Shown in pieces: positions 25,326 to 36,766 of a stretch of 64,000 nt of DNA (the stretch's first letter is position 1; every line of letters starts with the position of its first letter). The stretch lies in the NCBI GenBank assembly GCA_903632075.3, contig CAHIKZ030003470.1:1-64000 (forward strand), read 5' to 3'. The notes below the pieces were generated by a model, which saw only the letters and a program-made list of their open reading frames with translations, made no database searches and had not been told where the DNA came from. The translations under genes were made by a program, and so were the position numbers. Source of the DNA: Acanthosepion pharaonis. Its lineage: Eukaryota; Mollusca; Cephalopoda; Sepiida; Sepiidae.

Positions 25326-27413
25326 TAAACAGAAAATACATTAAATTAAAAATACATAGGACAGTGAAAAATATTCATCTAACACAACTGTTGACTTCCA
25401 TTTAACATTTCCTAAATTTCTGGTTCTTTCATCTTTAAAAAAGATTGTTTTGTAAAAAAAAAATTTTAACCACTAGGGATAAATTATAAGAAATGATAGT
25501 AGCCTTTAAAAGGAAGCGTCTTCAACGTGTTTTGAAAAACTGTTTATCCCAACAGAAAAGAAAATTTTACCACCAATTTCAATAAAAGATTGTCTTTGAA
25601 ATTTACCCCAGAGAAGAATTTGGGTTAAAAAAACAAACAAAAAAAAAAAATAAAGTGCCTGGGGTCATGAATTTTATTTGATAAACTGATTATATAAACT
25701 GGAATTCTACAGTATAAAAATATTTAAAGACATAAATAGATATATAAACTATTCAATAAACAAAATTTAACAAAAGATATTTATTATATATATATATATA
25801 TATAAATATATATAAAGAAATATATATAACAACAGCATATATATAAATATATATATAAATTAATATCGTCCAAAAGACATTACATAAAACGTTTAGCAAC
25901 TCAGTTAACAAAAAAATGGAGAAATTATAACACATTAAATTTGGTAAAGTGCAAAAATTTGTACAAAATTAATTTACAAAGTGAAATTTTCAAACTCTGA
26001 CGAACAATAAAAAATATTGACCCTACGTTAGAAGGTTTTTTTTAAGTAAAGTCTATCTTGAATTCTATAAACCATGCTTTTTTTTTCAGCATTTAGAACG
26101 GAACCAAAACTAGTGGGATGAAAAATATATATTCCTTTCCTAATAAAAAAAGAAAAATTAAAATGGATTCGACTGGAATGGAAAGGAAATCAACTCTCGA
26201 TTCATCAATCCGTTTTTTTAATTCTACCACCGTATATATTTTCTAAGAGACAGTTACTGAAACGCTATGGTTCTTTTCTTTTTAGAATTTATTTTGCTTG
26301 CCTGTCTAGTAAAAAATATTGGGCAATAATGCAGGAAAATTAATTTTTTGTCCATTTTTTATTTGTTTTTTATAAATTGACGTCGTGGAAAATGAATTGG
26401 AAACACAATCCTGAAGACGTAATTTTCAATATTTTAAAAAAAAATTTACAATGTGCCATAGGAGCTAATAATAAGAATAATATCGGTTGACTATTTGAAA
26501 AGTTAAAACCTTCAATTCTGGAAGTTAACGTCTGATTATTGGATAAATATTCGTATATAAATGATTTTAAAATAAAAAGTATAAAGATTTTTTGTCGTAT
26601 ATAAATGGCGTATATTATCTTGTCTTCCAGTTTTATTTCTAAAAAGTGTATTTTTAATCAAATAAGAAATCACATATCAATAAATTTTCCATTATATACA
26701 AAGTATTTTTCATTCTTAAGTTGAAAATATGCGTAAATCCTTGAAAAACATTATTTTGGTGTGAACCATATTAGAAAGTGGAATTATTTCTGATTTATAA
26801 TTTGCAGTATTACATTTTAGAAATTTGGGAGAATCAGATATAAAGGGTTTATTATGCCGTAATAAAGGAAATTATTGCGAATAAAAAAAAATGCGACCAT
26901 TTATATCTGCATATGGATTCTATTTTTTCGAAAACAATATAATTTACAAAATGAAAAAGGTGAAAAACAAAGAGAAACATTTTGAAACTAAATGTGTGCA
27001 TACATATACACACACATATATATATATATATGCAGGTATATCATGATATTTTTAAAATAAAAATCATTGGGAACCAACTCCATTTGACCGAAAACATTAG
27101 TATATAAAAATAGATGCCCTATCCAGCCTTATAAAAAAACCTCATAGAAGATGATGAATCTATTGATAAAATTGTGTCTCTGACCCATAACGAAAAAAAT
27201 AGTCTAATTGAGAACAATACAATAACGAATTTTATAACGGACCATGCCTAAAAAATACACGTAAATAAATATAGCTTATTCCTAAAATTAGACTTGAAGA
27301 TGAAACGGGACTAAACACCGCAATTCAACTTAATTTTAAAATTATTTGGATGATTTCGGCTCTCGTTTTTGAAACATGAGAACATTTAACTATCAGAAAG
27401 AATCATATTTTTA

Positions 27414-27470
<57 letters not shown>

Positions 27471-28390
27471 CTTGTACATATAGTGCCATGGTGCTTATTA
27501 TTCTAGTGTGTCCTATACTTTACCGTATTTGAATTCAAAGACATATGCAACAAAAAAAAACAACAAATTTTTTTAAAATTTTATCTCAAAAATAGAGTAT
27601 GATATACTCCTATATGACAAAGACATTGAAACTCCTGTAATATACGAATTATTAAAAAAAAGTAAAGCTTGCTGAATTCACAGAATAAGATAAAATATAA
27701 TATAAATAATTTGGATAAAGCTAGACACATAATCATATCTAACAGTCAGTAATTAAAAATATTCTTTTCTTAATAGTATATAAAATATGTTGCACCTTTT
27801 ATCAAATCAAGAAGATATAATTAGGAGAAGTTAAAATTATAAGTTGTAGGTGTAACAAATTTCATATTATGTTTAGATGAATTATTTTGAATTGCATTCG
27901 TTATTGAATAGGTCTATTTCGTTATGTGTCTCGTCTGATCATAAGTTTATTCATATTTTAATATTGTTTGTATTTATATTTTATTTTAAGCCTTATTATT
28001 ATATTTTAATGTTATATAAGTAGATTAATATTGCCTACACTGATAACTGCTTCTATTCTGTTCTTCATAAGATGCAGATTTCTAACTTGAATCAGTTTGG
28101 AAGTTTTTTTATTAAGACCAATTTATTTTTTTCTTATGCAATGTAAACGACCATAATAAATTCCAGAAATTTACAAACGATATATTTATTAATATCTGCA
28201 AATTGGCACTAGTTCTTGTGAAAGAGAATTATGTGTTTTCCATTTGCCTAGAAAAATCCAAAAAAACAATATTTCTATAAAATATGATATGCCCTTCTAT
28301 TAAGTCATTTATAAAAAATAACTTCCGTTAAATATGCTCTTTAGAAGAGATGAGATGAATTCATAGCTTTTGCGTGAAAGTGAACGGAAT
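24301..28390. other. AT-rich stretch with (TA)n arrays, no supported gene
   Basis: (TA)n arrays at about 24771-24818, 25269-25321, 25783-25803 and 27419-27470. No protein or RNA gene recognised on either strand. Confidence 0.55.
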
Positions 28391-28394
28391 AGCC

Positions 28395-28466
28395 TAGATC
28401 AGGCGTTTGAATCCTAGTCGTTGATTCTACTTTCCGCGCCGATAACCGTTACACTAATCCCATGTC
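28395..28466 (-). repeat. Possible tRNA-derived SINE head
   Basis: On the minus strand TAGTGTAACGGTTA (28443-28456) fits a pol III A box, and GGATTCAAACGCC (28402-28414) is a degenerate B box at tRNA-like spacing. The sequence between does not form a convincing anticodon arm, and there is no matching acceptor stem. Best read as a decayed tRNA-derived SINE head; a chance match cannot be excluded. Confidence 0.42.
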
Positions 28467-29119
28467 ATGGACTGTTTTAAGTCTAAAGCTAAATTATGAC
28501 TTCACGAGAAATATATCATTCATTTCCTCATATAAATATTTTTAAATGGTTTTCTTATAGAAATACATGGTGATAATAAAAATGGCTGCCATTGTTTATG
28601 AATTAAAGTAGGCTTTAGATATTACAGTTTGTAAAAATAGAAAAAAATGTAAATTATTTTCTTATCCAAATACATTGAAACTTAAATATAATGATGTCAA
28701 CGTTCAGGAATTAGGGTAGGCGTTACAGATTACAATTCAGATTCGTCTGATTCCTATTATGAGTAATTAAAAAAAAAAATAAAACAGGGAGATTATAGAG
28801 AGATTAGTCAGCATAAACCCAGATTATAAAGGTGAGAATAACATGCAAGAAAATATTTTTTTTAATCTTATAAGTAATCTCGGAATCAATTATGTTCCGT
28901 CTGGGGCCTCAGGCTGTTGCTACAGGAAACATAAGTACATGCAACTAAGATTAGTATGAGCATTAACACTCTAGCGAGGCAAAGTTACTTGTTAATAAAC
29001 ACGGAATCAAAATATAGATTTAAATAAGCATCGGATAAAGCGTTATTTGCAGTGATTAACATAAACAAAGCGAACTGAGTAGATAAGAATACGTTGATTA
29101 TAGAAGGAATTTCAGTTAA
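28467..29119. other. Unassigned AT-rich stretch
   Basis: No recognised gene or repeat family. It lies upstream of the family Y3 fragment and may hold more of it in unrecognisable form. Confidence 0.4.
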
Positions 29120-29308
29120 GATTATTGATTTCCTCAGAGATGAAGAAGAGACTCGAGATGTGGTTCTACAGAAGGATGCTGAGGGTATCATGGAGCGAGC
29201 GTGTAAGCAATGATAATGTCTTAGAGAGGATGCAAACAAGGAGGAGAATTTATATTCATATACCGGAAGAGAGGAATTGAAGCTCCTGAGACACATAATA
29301 ACTTTTAC
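29120..29308 (+). pseudogene. RTE-like LINE C-terminal remnant (copy Y3)
   Basis: The plus strand reads MKKRLEMWFYRRMLRVSWSE then RVSNDNVLERMQTRRR in one frame (29137-29250), followed after a stop by LKLLRHII. This is the FYRRMLRIPWT..NEEVLRRM block and start of the FLGHVMR block of family Y. It is the best-preserved FYRRML block in the window. The fragment stops exactly where the 5S-linked unit begins, and its continuation is not found beyond that unit. Confidence 0.75.
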
Positions 29309-29419
29309 GGTCAAATCACGCTGAAACACCGGTTCTCGTTCGATCACCGAAGTTAAGCATCGTAGAGCCAGGTCAGTACTTAGATGGGGACCGCTTGGGA
29401 ACACCTGGTACTGTAAGCC
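29309..29419 (+). pseudogene. 5S rRNA-derived head of repeat unit, copy 1
   Basis: Carries the 5S signature from about nucleotide 8 to the 3' end: ACACCGGTTCTCGTTCGATC, ACCGAAGTTAAGCATCGTAG (A-box region) and GACCGC-type C-box region. The C box reads GATGGGGACCGCTTGGGA where animal 5S has GATGGGTGACCGC, so one base is missing. One A of the GAAAACACC loop is also missing, and the first few bases are absent. No T-run terminator follows. These lesions argue against a functional 5S gene. Confidence 0.85.
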
Positions 29420-29764
29420 CCCAAAGTCCAACCCTTACCTCACAGTCGGTGGCGGGTGTAAACGGTAGTGTCAGAGCTATGCCGCCCGGAACTTCGTTCC
29501 TGGTAGGGCCACCCAAGGCGGACAGGTCTGACACACACGCCGGCTAACAAGGGCTCTGATGAAAATCCAAGGAGCGTCTGCATCGGTAACCGGCGGCTTC
29601 TGGTCGTTCCTGTCTCTGCGTCTGTGGGAACCCCGCGGCAAGCAAGAACGTTATCCGAGTAGTCCTGGGTACCCTACTTCTGTAATTTATCACAAGAATC
29701 TTCTTCTCATAACAGGAAGAAGCCGGCTCAATCCGCCCAGGGTGAATGTCGCATCAGTACAGTA
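29309..29764 (+). mobile_element. 5S-linked repeat unit, copy 1 (456 bp)
   Basis: A GC-rich unit that matches 50684-51139 almost base for base and has the same 456-bp length. The first ~111 bp is 5S rRNA sequence. The remaining ~345 bp has no recognised identity, includes a short hairpin (GGAACTTCGTTCC), and ends in CAGTACAGTA in both copies. A short ORF opening MKIQGASASVTGG is shared but diverges in frame near its end. The structure suggests a 5S-headed SINE (SINE3-like) or the 5' end of a larger 5S-promoted element. No clear target-site duplication flanks this copy. Confidence 0.75.
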
Positions 29765-32159
29765 GTATTAATGTATAACACATGTGCAACAAGTAATATT
29801 AATATTAGCAAAACCTGTTGGGAATATTATACAGGTTTCAAATCAGTACTGATAGTAATAGTGATTTTTTATGAAGGTATCCCTGGCTGTATATATGTGA
29901 GCGAGGTTTTTTTCAAGTGTAACATGACGGAACATGATATTTCAGGTAATGTATATTTTATGAATAAAATTATTTCCCTACACTCTGTTGAAGCAAGTCT
30001 GCGTAGAAAAAAGATTTAAGAAAGTCGTAAAATTTATAATTTCGTTTTAAGAGAAATATCTCAATCAAAATTGAAATAAATCAATGCCAATGAGAATCGA
30101 TTTCAACACTGAAATTTCTCCCCCAAATGAAATACAAGAGCCACACATTTGTGACAATCCACAGAAAAGTAAATAAGCTTGGCTTTGTATCTGTTGTGAT
30201 GTGGGGTCTGGCAAGACACACCTCTTAACTCGACCGAGTCAGTCGGTTCAATACTCAGCTAGACGAGTTACTGCAATAGTATTATCTTCTTCCTCTCGAC
30301 TATTACTCAGGACTACTTATCAAGAATGGACTGATCCATTCATGCTATTACAACAGTATATCCTAAAGAAAAAACTTACTTGTATGAAACTAAATACTGC
30401 ATTTTGAATAAATAAATTTAAATCCAAACTACAATGTCAATTGATCCTGGCTTCAATCCCTCCAATTCTGGTTTAATCCATTCAAAAATGGCTGCAGGAA
30501 AAGGACTTGCAACCAGTGGAAGTTCTCCTCTTGTGATACTACTATATTTATTCTATACTAGTGTGGAAACCGGACCCTTCGGAGATTACACCATAGATTT
30601 CGTACATTAATTGAAGGAAAGGTTTTGTTATCCATATGAAAATCATGTTGTGATGCCATCCGTTGTCTTCTATTACGGCTTGGCAGGTAAACAGTCAAGA
30701 GTGATCACTATATCCTTTTTAGGACTTCACAACATAGGGCGTAGGAAGATCTCTGGAACTCAGTGAAAGCACTCATCTTGCGATACGGCTTTTATTCGAG
30801 CACACGTAATTTATTTAGAAGAGCAGTCTTTCTCTACCGCATGTCACCACGGTGTCTGTGCTTAATGAACGCTTATGGCACTTATGAGACCTATGAAAAA
30901 ATGAATACGAATGATTTTCAGCATCCGTCATAGGTATCACCTATATTAACAGACATTTTTATTTGTTCCATCATTAGTATATTTAATTATTACATTGCTG
31001 GCCTCACGGCCTTTATAAACAAAAAATATGGCGGAAAATGGTAATATTGTTTTCACGTCATGCTACAGGAATAGCTAATGGCGGTGATAATGCCATTGAT
31101 TAACATTCTAATTAATTATATTTGCATCCCTTCTGTCTCCCCGAAAATGCAATATTAATTGCCAAAAGTCTTAATAAAACTGTACTCAGACCTGAAGTAA
31201 AAGCCAGCCATTTTGTTTTAGATATGCACACATATTCGTTTATTCGGGCAATGATGTTAGGAATTGACAGTATATGAAGTTAGAGATTTTAGTATGTTTG
31301 TAAAGATTCACTGTATACGGGTGTCATTCCTACATAGTAACGGAGCATTTCTTTCCAGAATGAAAAACGAATTTGTTGGTTGTGCAAAGAAAAGAAAAAT
31401 TACCAGATCTTGGGCATTGTCGTGTAAACGGAAATGAAAATCTAAAACATAAATAACACGACCTCTACCTGGAAAGGAAAAAATATATCTGGAGAACACA
31501 AAGGTTAGCATTAGCCAAAAAAAGAAAAACTAACGCGCTTGGGAGTGTGTCAAGAACATTACAAGCGAGAGTAGAGGAATGTAGATTCAAGTAAATTATG
31601 ATCTTCAGTAGACCACGTTGTTGCGTATGTCTGCGAGGACAAAAAGAAAGTTGCAAATATCTGAGAAAATTTCTCAAGCCACAAAGCTTCCTAGTGTGAT
31701 TATGATAAGTATGACATAAAACTAAACTATTATTATTATTATTATTATTATTATTACTTCTCCTCCACCTCTCACTACTACTAACAAGAGTAAGTATTAC
31801 CCATGAACATTTCAATGTTTTTCCTCTTTGATTTATCGGGTAAATCATTATTCTTCAGTTTATTATTGAATAAGTCAATTGCTAGTCCATGACTGTACGA
31901 CAGTTATGAACATTCATTTATTTCAACGTTAAATATTTGGGCATAAACAAATATTGCAGTAGGAATCATGATTATAAATGCAATTCATTGTTTACAAACG
32001 TAAGTGAGTGTAAATGAAAAGATATATTTTTTTTATAAAGCAATTCACACCAAGCAAGGCGGGAGTGCCACTAGCACACAAGGTGGGGGGTTACAGAGGA
32101 TTGAGAACATGAGTAAAGAGGCGTGTTTGACGAAAGAAGGGAAGGACGAGGAACAACTC
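29765..32159. other. Unassigned stretch, no supported gene
   Basis: Composition is more balanced than the surrounding DNA, especially 30.2-31.3 kb, and there is a (TTA)n array at about 31728-31756. No ORF shows recognisable similarity. The composition hints at older repeats or unique DNA, but nothing can be named. Confidence 0.45.
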
Positions 32160-32295
32160 AAGGTGTCAGATATCGATTGATATTAAAAGTGATTATTTGA
32201 GGATTATAGTCATCACGGAAGCAAGTAAGGAGAAGGAAGTTCCATAGACGGGAAATGCGAGAAAAGAATCTGTTTGAGTCGAAGAAAGTATAATT
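32160..32295 (-). pseudogene. LINE C-terminal tail, jockey/CR1-like (copy Z3), joined to X4
   Basis: The minus-strand frame ending at 32158 reads DSNRFFSRISRLWNFLLLTC followed by FNINRYL, matching the NSFFPRTSRLWNSLPxxCF and FKxNVNRYL blocks that end Z1 and Z2. Upstream it passes directly, with a frame change, into the family X reverse transcriptase fragment. The Z-specific text that normally precedes this block is absent. Confidence 0.7.
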
Positions 32296-32900
32296 TTGTT
32301 TATCAGGAGTTGATCTTTGCAACCATATGAAACTTTCCGGCATACCATCTGTTCCAGTAGAAGAATGTTGTTTCTTTTAAGAAAAGAGTATGTATGGTTT
32401 GTCGGGACAGTTGTGATCAATTTATACCTGGGGGACAGATATGTTATTGGTCTATAATTTTTCGGGTCACCTGTTTCATCTGTTTTTGGCATAAGGTATG
32501 TAATACCTTCAGTGATCCATTCTGGAATTTCATTGGTATTATTAATAAGAATTGATAGAATTTGTGCAAGGGTTTCATGAATTGATGAGAGATGAGAGAG
32601 CCAGAAATTGGGCATCTTGGCATTTAATGGTGATTTCCATTTTTGGGGTTTTGTTAGAGTTTGCCTAACATGATTCTTGGTTATTTTTCCATTCTTACAC
32701 AAGTTTACCATTAATTCTCTCTTGTTCTCGTTCCATCCACTCAGCATTGGAAATATATTCCTTTAGGGCTGCTACGAGTATTCTCCCGAAAATATTTCTA
32801 CTTCTTCAATAGATGATGACATTTTGACTTTTATAAATGTTTTTCCAAATTTCCTGTAAAACTTATTAAGGTCTATTTGGAAAATATTATTTTGATGATA
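32296..32900 (-). pseudogene. LINE reverse transcriptase fragment, family X (copy X4)
   Basis: On the minus strand, 32760-32890 reads NKFYRKFGKTFIKVK and SSSIEEVEIF. After a stop and frame change, the 184-codon frame up to 32747 reads KWKSPLNAKMPNFWLSHLSS, EIPEWITEGITYLMPK, DPKNYRPITYLSP and GCKDQLLINK. These are the RT fingers-to-palm blocks (KSPGPDxIPNFWLK, NYRPITCLP, GCxxxxYGCKDQLLINK) of the R2-like LINE family whose C-terminus appears as X1-X3. The fragment ends at LLINK, before the F.DxxKAFD and YADD motifs, so the catalytic core is missing. Confidence 0.82.
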
Positions 32901-32922
32901 GAAACTAAAACACTTTCATAAC

Positions 32923-33049
32923 GTATTATTATCATTATTAATATTATTATAATTAATATTATTATTGATATTATTATTACTAATAATATTATTATTAATA
33001 TTACTAATATTATTATTACTAATATTATTAATATTGATATTATTATTAT
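32923..33049. repeat. Degenerate (ATT)n array
   Basis: Built on ATT/AATATT units with interruptions. It lies between the X4 remnant and the solo LTR and continues on the other side of that LTR (33406-33443). Confidence 0.85.
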
Positions 33050-33405
33050 TGTTGTGGATTCTGAGATGAATTCGGTCGACAAGGAATGACAAACGCAATA
33101 ATTAAATATAAGAAATAAAATGCATTTACACAATCATACAAAGGGTAATACTGTTAGTAAGTCCAGGAACGCGGTTAGTAGCAAATACAGATAGATATAT
33201 ACAATCTCGAAGTAGGACTTCCATAGAGTCTACGTGCTTGTAACTGCCTTCTACAAGAGGTTACCTCACTCTATCTCCGTTCGTATATTCTCTCTCTCTC
33301 CGTATATCCTCTCTCACTGACTGTCTAACTCTGGGTATTTAACGGCAGCACTCCAAGTAACACTGGTAGAGTCCACTTATATGAAAAGGGCAGGACCTCA
33401 TAACA
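33050..33405 (-). mobile_element. Solo LTR (356 bp) inserted in an (ATT)n array
   Basis: On the minus strand the segment begins TGTTATGAGGTCC and ends ATCCACAACA, so it has TGTT...AACA termini as LTRs do. The 5-bp sequence ATTAT flanks both sides (33045-33049 and 33406-33410), though within an ATT array this could be coincidence. Inside, the minus strand has a TTAAATACC TATA-like site and, downstream, T/A-rich sequence suited to polyadenylation. No internal region or second LTR is present nearby. Gypsy-like family assignment is inference. Confidence 0.62.
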
Positions 33406-33443
33406 ATTATTATTATTATTATTATTATTATTAACGTTATTAT
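33406..33443. repeat. (ATT)n array, right side of the solo LTR
   Basis: ATT units with one ACG interruption; same repeat as on the left side of the LTR, consistent with insertion into one array. Confidence 0.85.
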
Positions 33444-34483
33444 TATTATTAATATATTTATATACGATTTTCTTTTTTCACAAAATCCAAGCATCATCTC
33501 TGAGATATATTTTTCTTACGACTTTCCTTACAAACAAAACGGAACAATTATTCTATGCATTGCGTGCTATCTAACTTAATAACATAGTAACAAATGAACG
33601 AATAAGCAGAATTTTAATACGATACGACGACAATAAGTTATTCTACAACTTGTATGGCTCTTGTAGCTAATGATCTTAACTGAATGGAATTATTAACATA
33701 TTCATGATTTTTCTAGGCAAATTAAGAAAGGATAATGTAAATATCCCTATAATTGTTACATATTTCCTCATCAATTTTCTGATTTTAAAGTGTTGGTCTA
33801 AAGTACTGGTCATATTTGTACATGAACAGAAATGGAACGGGAACATCATTTAGGGGTGTGGAGAAGTCGAAAGGATGAGGCAGCCGTGTCAGCTTAGGAG
33901 CCACACCTCGATATTTGGGAATACCCTCAATCAGAGACAGTCTATGTGGAGTGGGTTTACAAACATGAAGTTATTTCTTACTTGGCCTCAACGGCAAGAA
34001 TATGCGCTTTTTATAGACACTTATAACCACACTGCACATAGTAGTCTGTGATTTAGAATGGCTGTCGTGATATTGGTATATTTGGCTTTGTATATTTGTA
34101 CACAACCATTACATTTTGGTGTACTGGTCTACCACTCTGTCATTAGCAGGACCCCCAAAATAATATTGTGATAGACTGTCACTTGAAATATTGTCTTTAA
34201 ATAATAAAATTGGTGAATTTTTCAGCATTCATGAAACCTATTGATATACGGCACGTCGGGTTATAACCATTTTTCAAATAGGTACTATATGCCATCTATA
34301 TCCTTTAATAATATTAAGCCTGGCCCGTGGGAAATTTACTGTTTTTGCCTATTTTGTTAATGAAATTGCTCAGTTCGAACTGGCCTATTTTATATTACTA
34401 AATTATTTCACTGAAGCACACGTTAAACGAACCAGAGAGTTATCACTCCCTCTAACATCTATTTCATTTTTTTCGTTGTTTCT

Positions 34484-34529
<46 letters not shown>

Positions 34530-35290
34530 CAACACAACACAGAATGAGGGTTGTCGGAAGTTTAAATATAGGTCTAGAGATTTATTGTCACTGCAACTAT
34601 ACTATGAATTTGCAGACAAGCGACAGGTAAACTAATTTGGAGGGCAGATGACAGACAGTATATTATATGCAGAAACATGCGTAAGAAACACGGACTATTA
34701 CTACTGCTACTACAACTACTACTACTACTACTAATAATAATAATAATAATAAAAACAAAGCCGTGAAACAAAAACTGATTTGTATGAATAAATAATAGAA
34801 CAAAAAACAACACACATTGCCGCTTCAGATTGAATCAACGTTTGTTGAACATTAAAATCAGACAGGGAGAAAATATCTATTTGTTGAGTGAAGTAATATT
34901 GATTTTCAAAAACGAAGCAAGTTATTAAACAATTGGTAGATTTCATTATGAATAATGAAAAGAGGGTTGACAAACTCCTATATGGTAATCAATACTACAA
35001 AAATTGGCTAGAGAATAAATCAGTGATGGAAATTAAATCGAGGAAGATGTACTGCTCCCGAACGATTCTGAAAAAGACAGGAACTGCATACACGAAACAG
35101 TTGAGATTAATTTTGGCCGAGACTTGGCAACTTCATATCAGAAAAAGGCTATTTATCACTAAAACCACAGCAGGGGCAACGACTAAAACGATAAGTGCGT
35201 GATCTCATATAATACGGGGCAGTGTAAAGGGTTAACACACAGAAAGAGACACAGACACGCAAACACTCGCAGGAAAACACACAGACAAAC
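33444..35290. other. Unassigned stretch with simple repeats
   Basis: Contains (TA)n at about 34488-34525 and a compound (TAC)n(TAA)n at about 34696-34751. A plus-strand 89-codon ORF at 34933-35202 has no recognisable domain. The 33.8-34.2 kb segment is of more balanced composition but unidentified. Confidence 0.45.
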
Positions 35291-35299
35291 ACAAAACAG

Positions 35300-35329
<30 letters not shown>

Positions 35330-35333
<4 letters not shown>

Positions 35334-35490
35334 TAATTTATTTCGAGTCCTTTTAAAGGACGCCGGATCATCAGATATCACTTCCAAAAATGAAATGAAA
35401 CGAAAATGCTATCTGATGATCCGGCGTCCTTTAAAAAACTCTGGTGAAATAAATTATTATAATGGTTTTTTAATGTGGTCTGTTGTTTTT
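35330..35490. mobile_element. Palindromic MITE-like element (complete)
   Basis: Left arm 35336-35376 and right arm 35411-35454 are inverted copies. The core of 26 bp (TTTTAAAGGACGCCGG then ATCATCAGAT) is perfect; the outer part matches with a few changes (TTTATTTC... against ...GAAATAAA). The 34-bp centre separates the arms. It would form a long hairpin. The flanks are (CA)n/(TA)n on the left and a (TA)n array on the right (about 35495-35557). The right-hand part also holds a TGTGGTCTGTTGTTTTTAAA phrase, matching the 20.4 kb copy in complement. Confidence 0.78.

Positions 35491-35494
<4 letters not shown>

Positions 35495-35557
<63 letters not shown>
35495..35557. repeat. (TA)n microsatellite
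   Basis: Pure TA array of about 60 bp adjoining the palindromic element. Confidence 0.95.
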
Positions 35558-35565
<8 letters not shown>

Positions 35566-36045
35566 ATATGTGGAAAAGAGAAATAAAGCAAGTTGATAAT
35601 AGAGCTGACATAGAGAAAATAAGAGAATTGGTTTCATGCTAGTTCATCCGTTTACACCACATCCAAGCCAGTAAGAACACAGTGGATTTTTTCCCCGTCT
35701 ATAAAACTTCTCATGTGTGAAACATAATGGAAACTTATATAATAAGTACAGTACACAGGATCGTTTTCCCTATGCTATGCACGTCTATTTTCATTTTTCG
35801 ACATTAAAGTGTTACTTTTATTATAGCGGATCGGTCTACTTTTAATTAAAATCGACAGGCTTTTAGTCACCACGTAGGTGGAAATATTTATTTTGGTATT
35901 GATATGAGATGCCGCCTGCTGACAAATCACAAGATCCTGCTGTGGATTACAACCAAAATTAATTGCAAAGCATGAACAAAATGGATTGAAATAATCAAAT
36001 GAATAGCGACAAATTTAATCTGAAAATGAGATTTATTTCTCTCTC

Positions 36046-36047
<2 letters not shown>
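35558..36047. other. Unassigned stretch
   Basis: No recognised gene or repeat. Confidence 0.4.
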
Positions 36048-36118
<71 letters not shown>

Positions 36119-36170
36119 AATATATATATAAATAAATAAATAAATATATATATATATATATATATATAGT
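36048..36170. repeat. (TA)n array with (AAAT)n interruption
   Basis: Two TA arrays (about 36048-36112 and 36145-36168) separated by A-rich and AAAT units. The I/Y-rich minus-strand ORF over it is an artefact. Confidence 0.9.
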
Positions 36171-36329
36171 GAAAGATGTGTATATATCATGTGATATTCC
36201 CTTACAAGTTGACAGATCGTTATGTTTTAAATGCCAAATATGAAATTAAATTAGACGGGGAACTGAGATGTAACAGCAATCAGCTATGTGGGGGATTGTA
36301 TATTTGTATTATTCCTATATATGTACACA

Positions 36330-36395
36330 GACTCACACACAGAGACAGATGTGCGTGTGTGTATGCGTGTGTATGTTTGTGTATGCGTGTGTGTG
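36330..36395. repeat. GT-rich microsatellite
   Basis: Imperfect (GT)n with GTATGC interruptions on the plus strand. Confidence 0.8.
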
Positions 36396-36728
36396 GAAAT
36401 TAAATATGCCCCAGTTTATTATATAATAATAATAAAAAAGTTTCATGGGATACATAATTTTTAGGGCGATCATGTAAAATTCGATACATGACTAAATAAA
36501 ACATATTTTTTTTCCCCCGCAGGAAGTTGCCATTTTTAAATGTTGACTGGAAAAAACAAGGTCCAGAGAACACAGTCAATTCTGCTATTCATAATAAATG
36601 TTGGCAAAAAAGAGATAATAGCGGGTTGGTCCATTTCCCAAGTTAATTTCTTATTTTATATATGCTGGACTCGACTGGAATTCGAAATTGGCTATATGAG
36701 TTCTCATTGATTTTAAATATATATATAT

Positions 36729-36766
<38 letters not shown>

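Noticed and set aside
29309..29419. Functional 5S rRNA gene
   Set aside because: The 5' end is trimmed, the C box lacks a base, a second copy has the same lesion, and no T-run terminator follows.
31465..31848. 127-codon minus-strand ORF with an Asn run
   Set aside because: The Asn run is an (ATT)n array; the rest has no recognisable domain and no LINE motif could be confirmed.
34933..35202. 89-codon plus-strand ORF with mixed composition
   Set aside because: Looks less artefactual than most, but there is no recognisable motif, splice context or second copy to support it.
35927..36190. I/Y-rich ORFs across (TA)n arrays (also 7446-7670, 8190-8417, 58814-59002)
   Set aside because: TA repeats read as alternating Ile-Tyr in both frames. 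They have no start context, domain or conservation.
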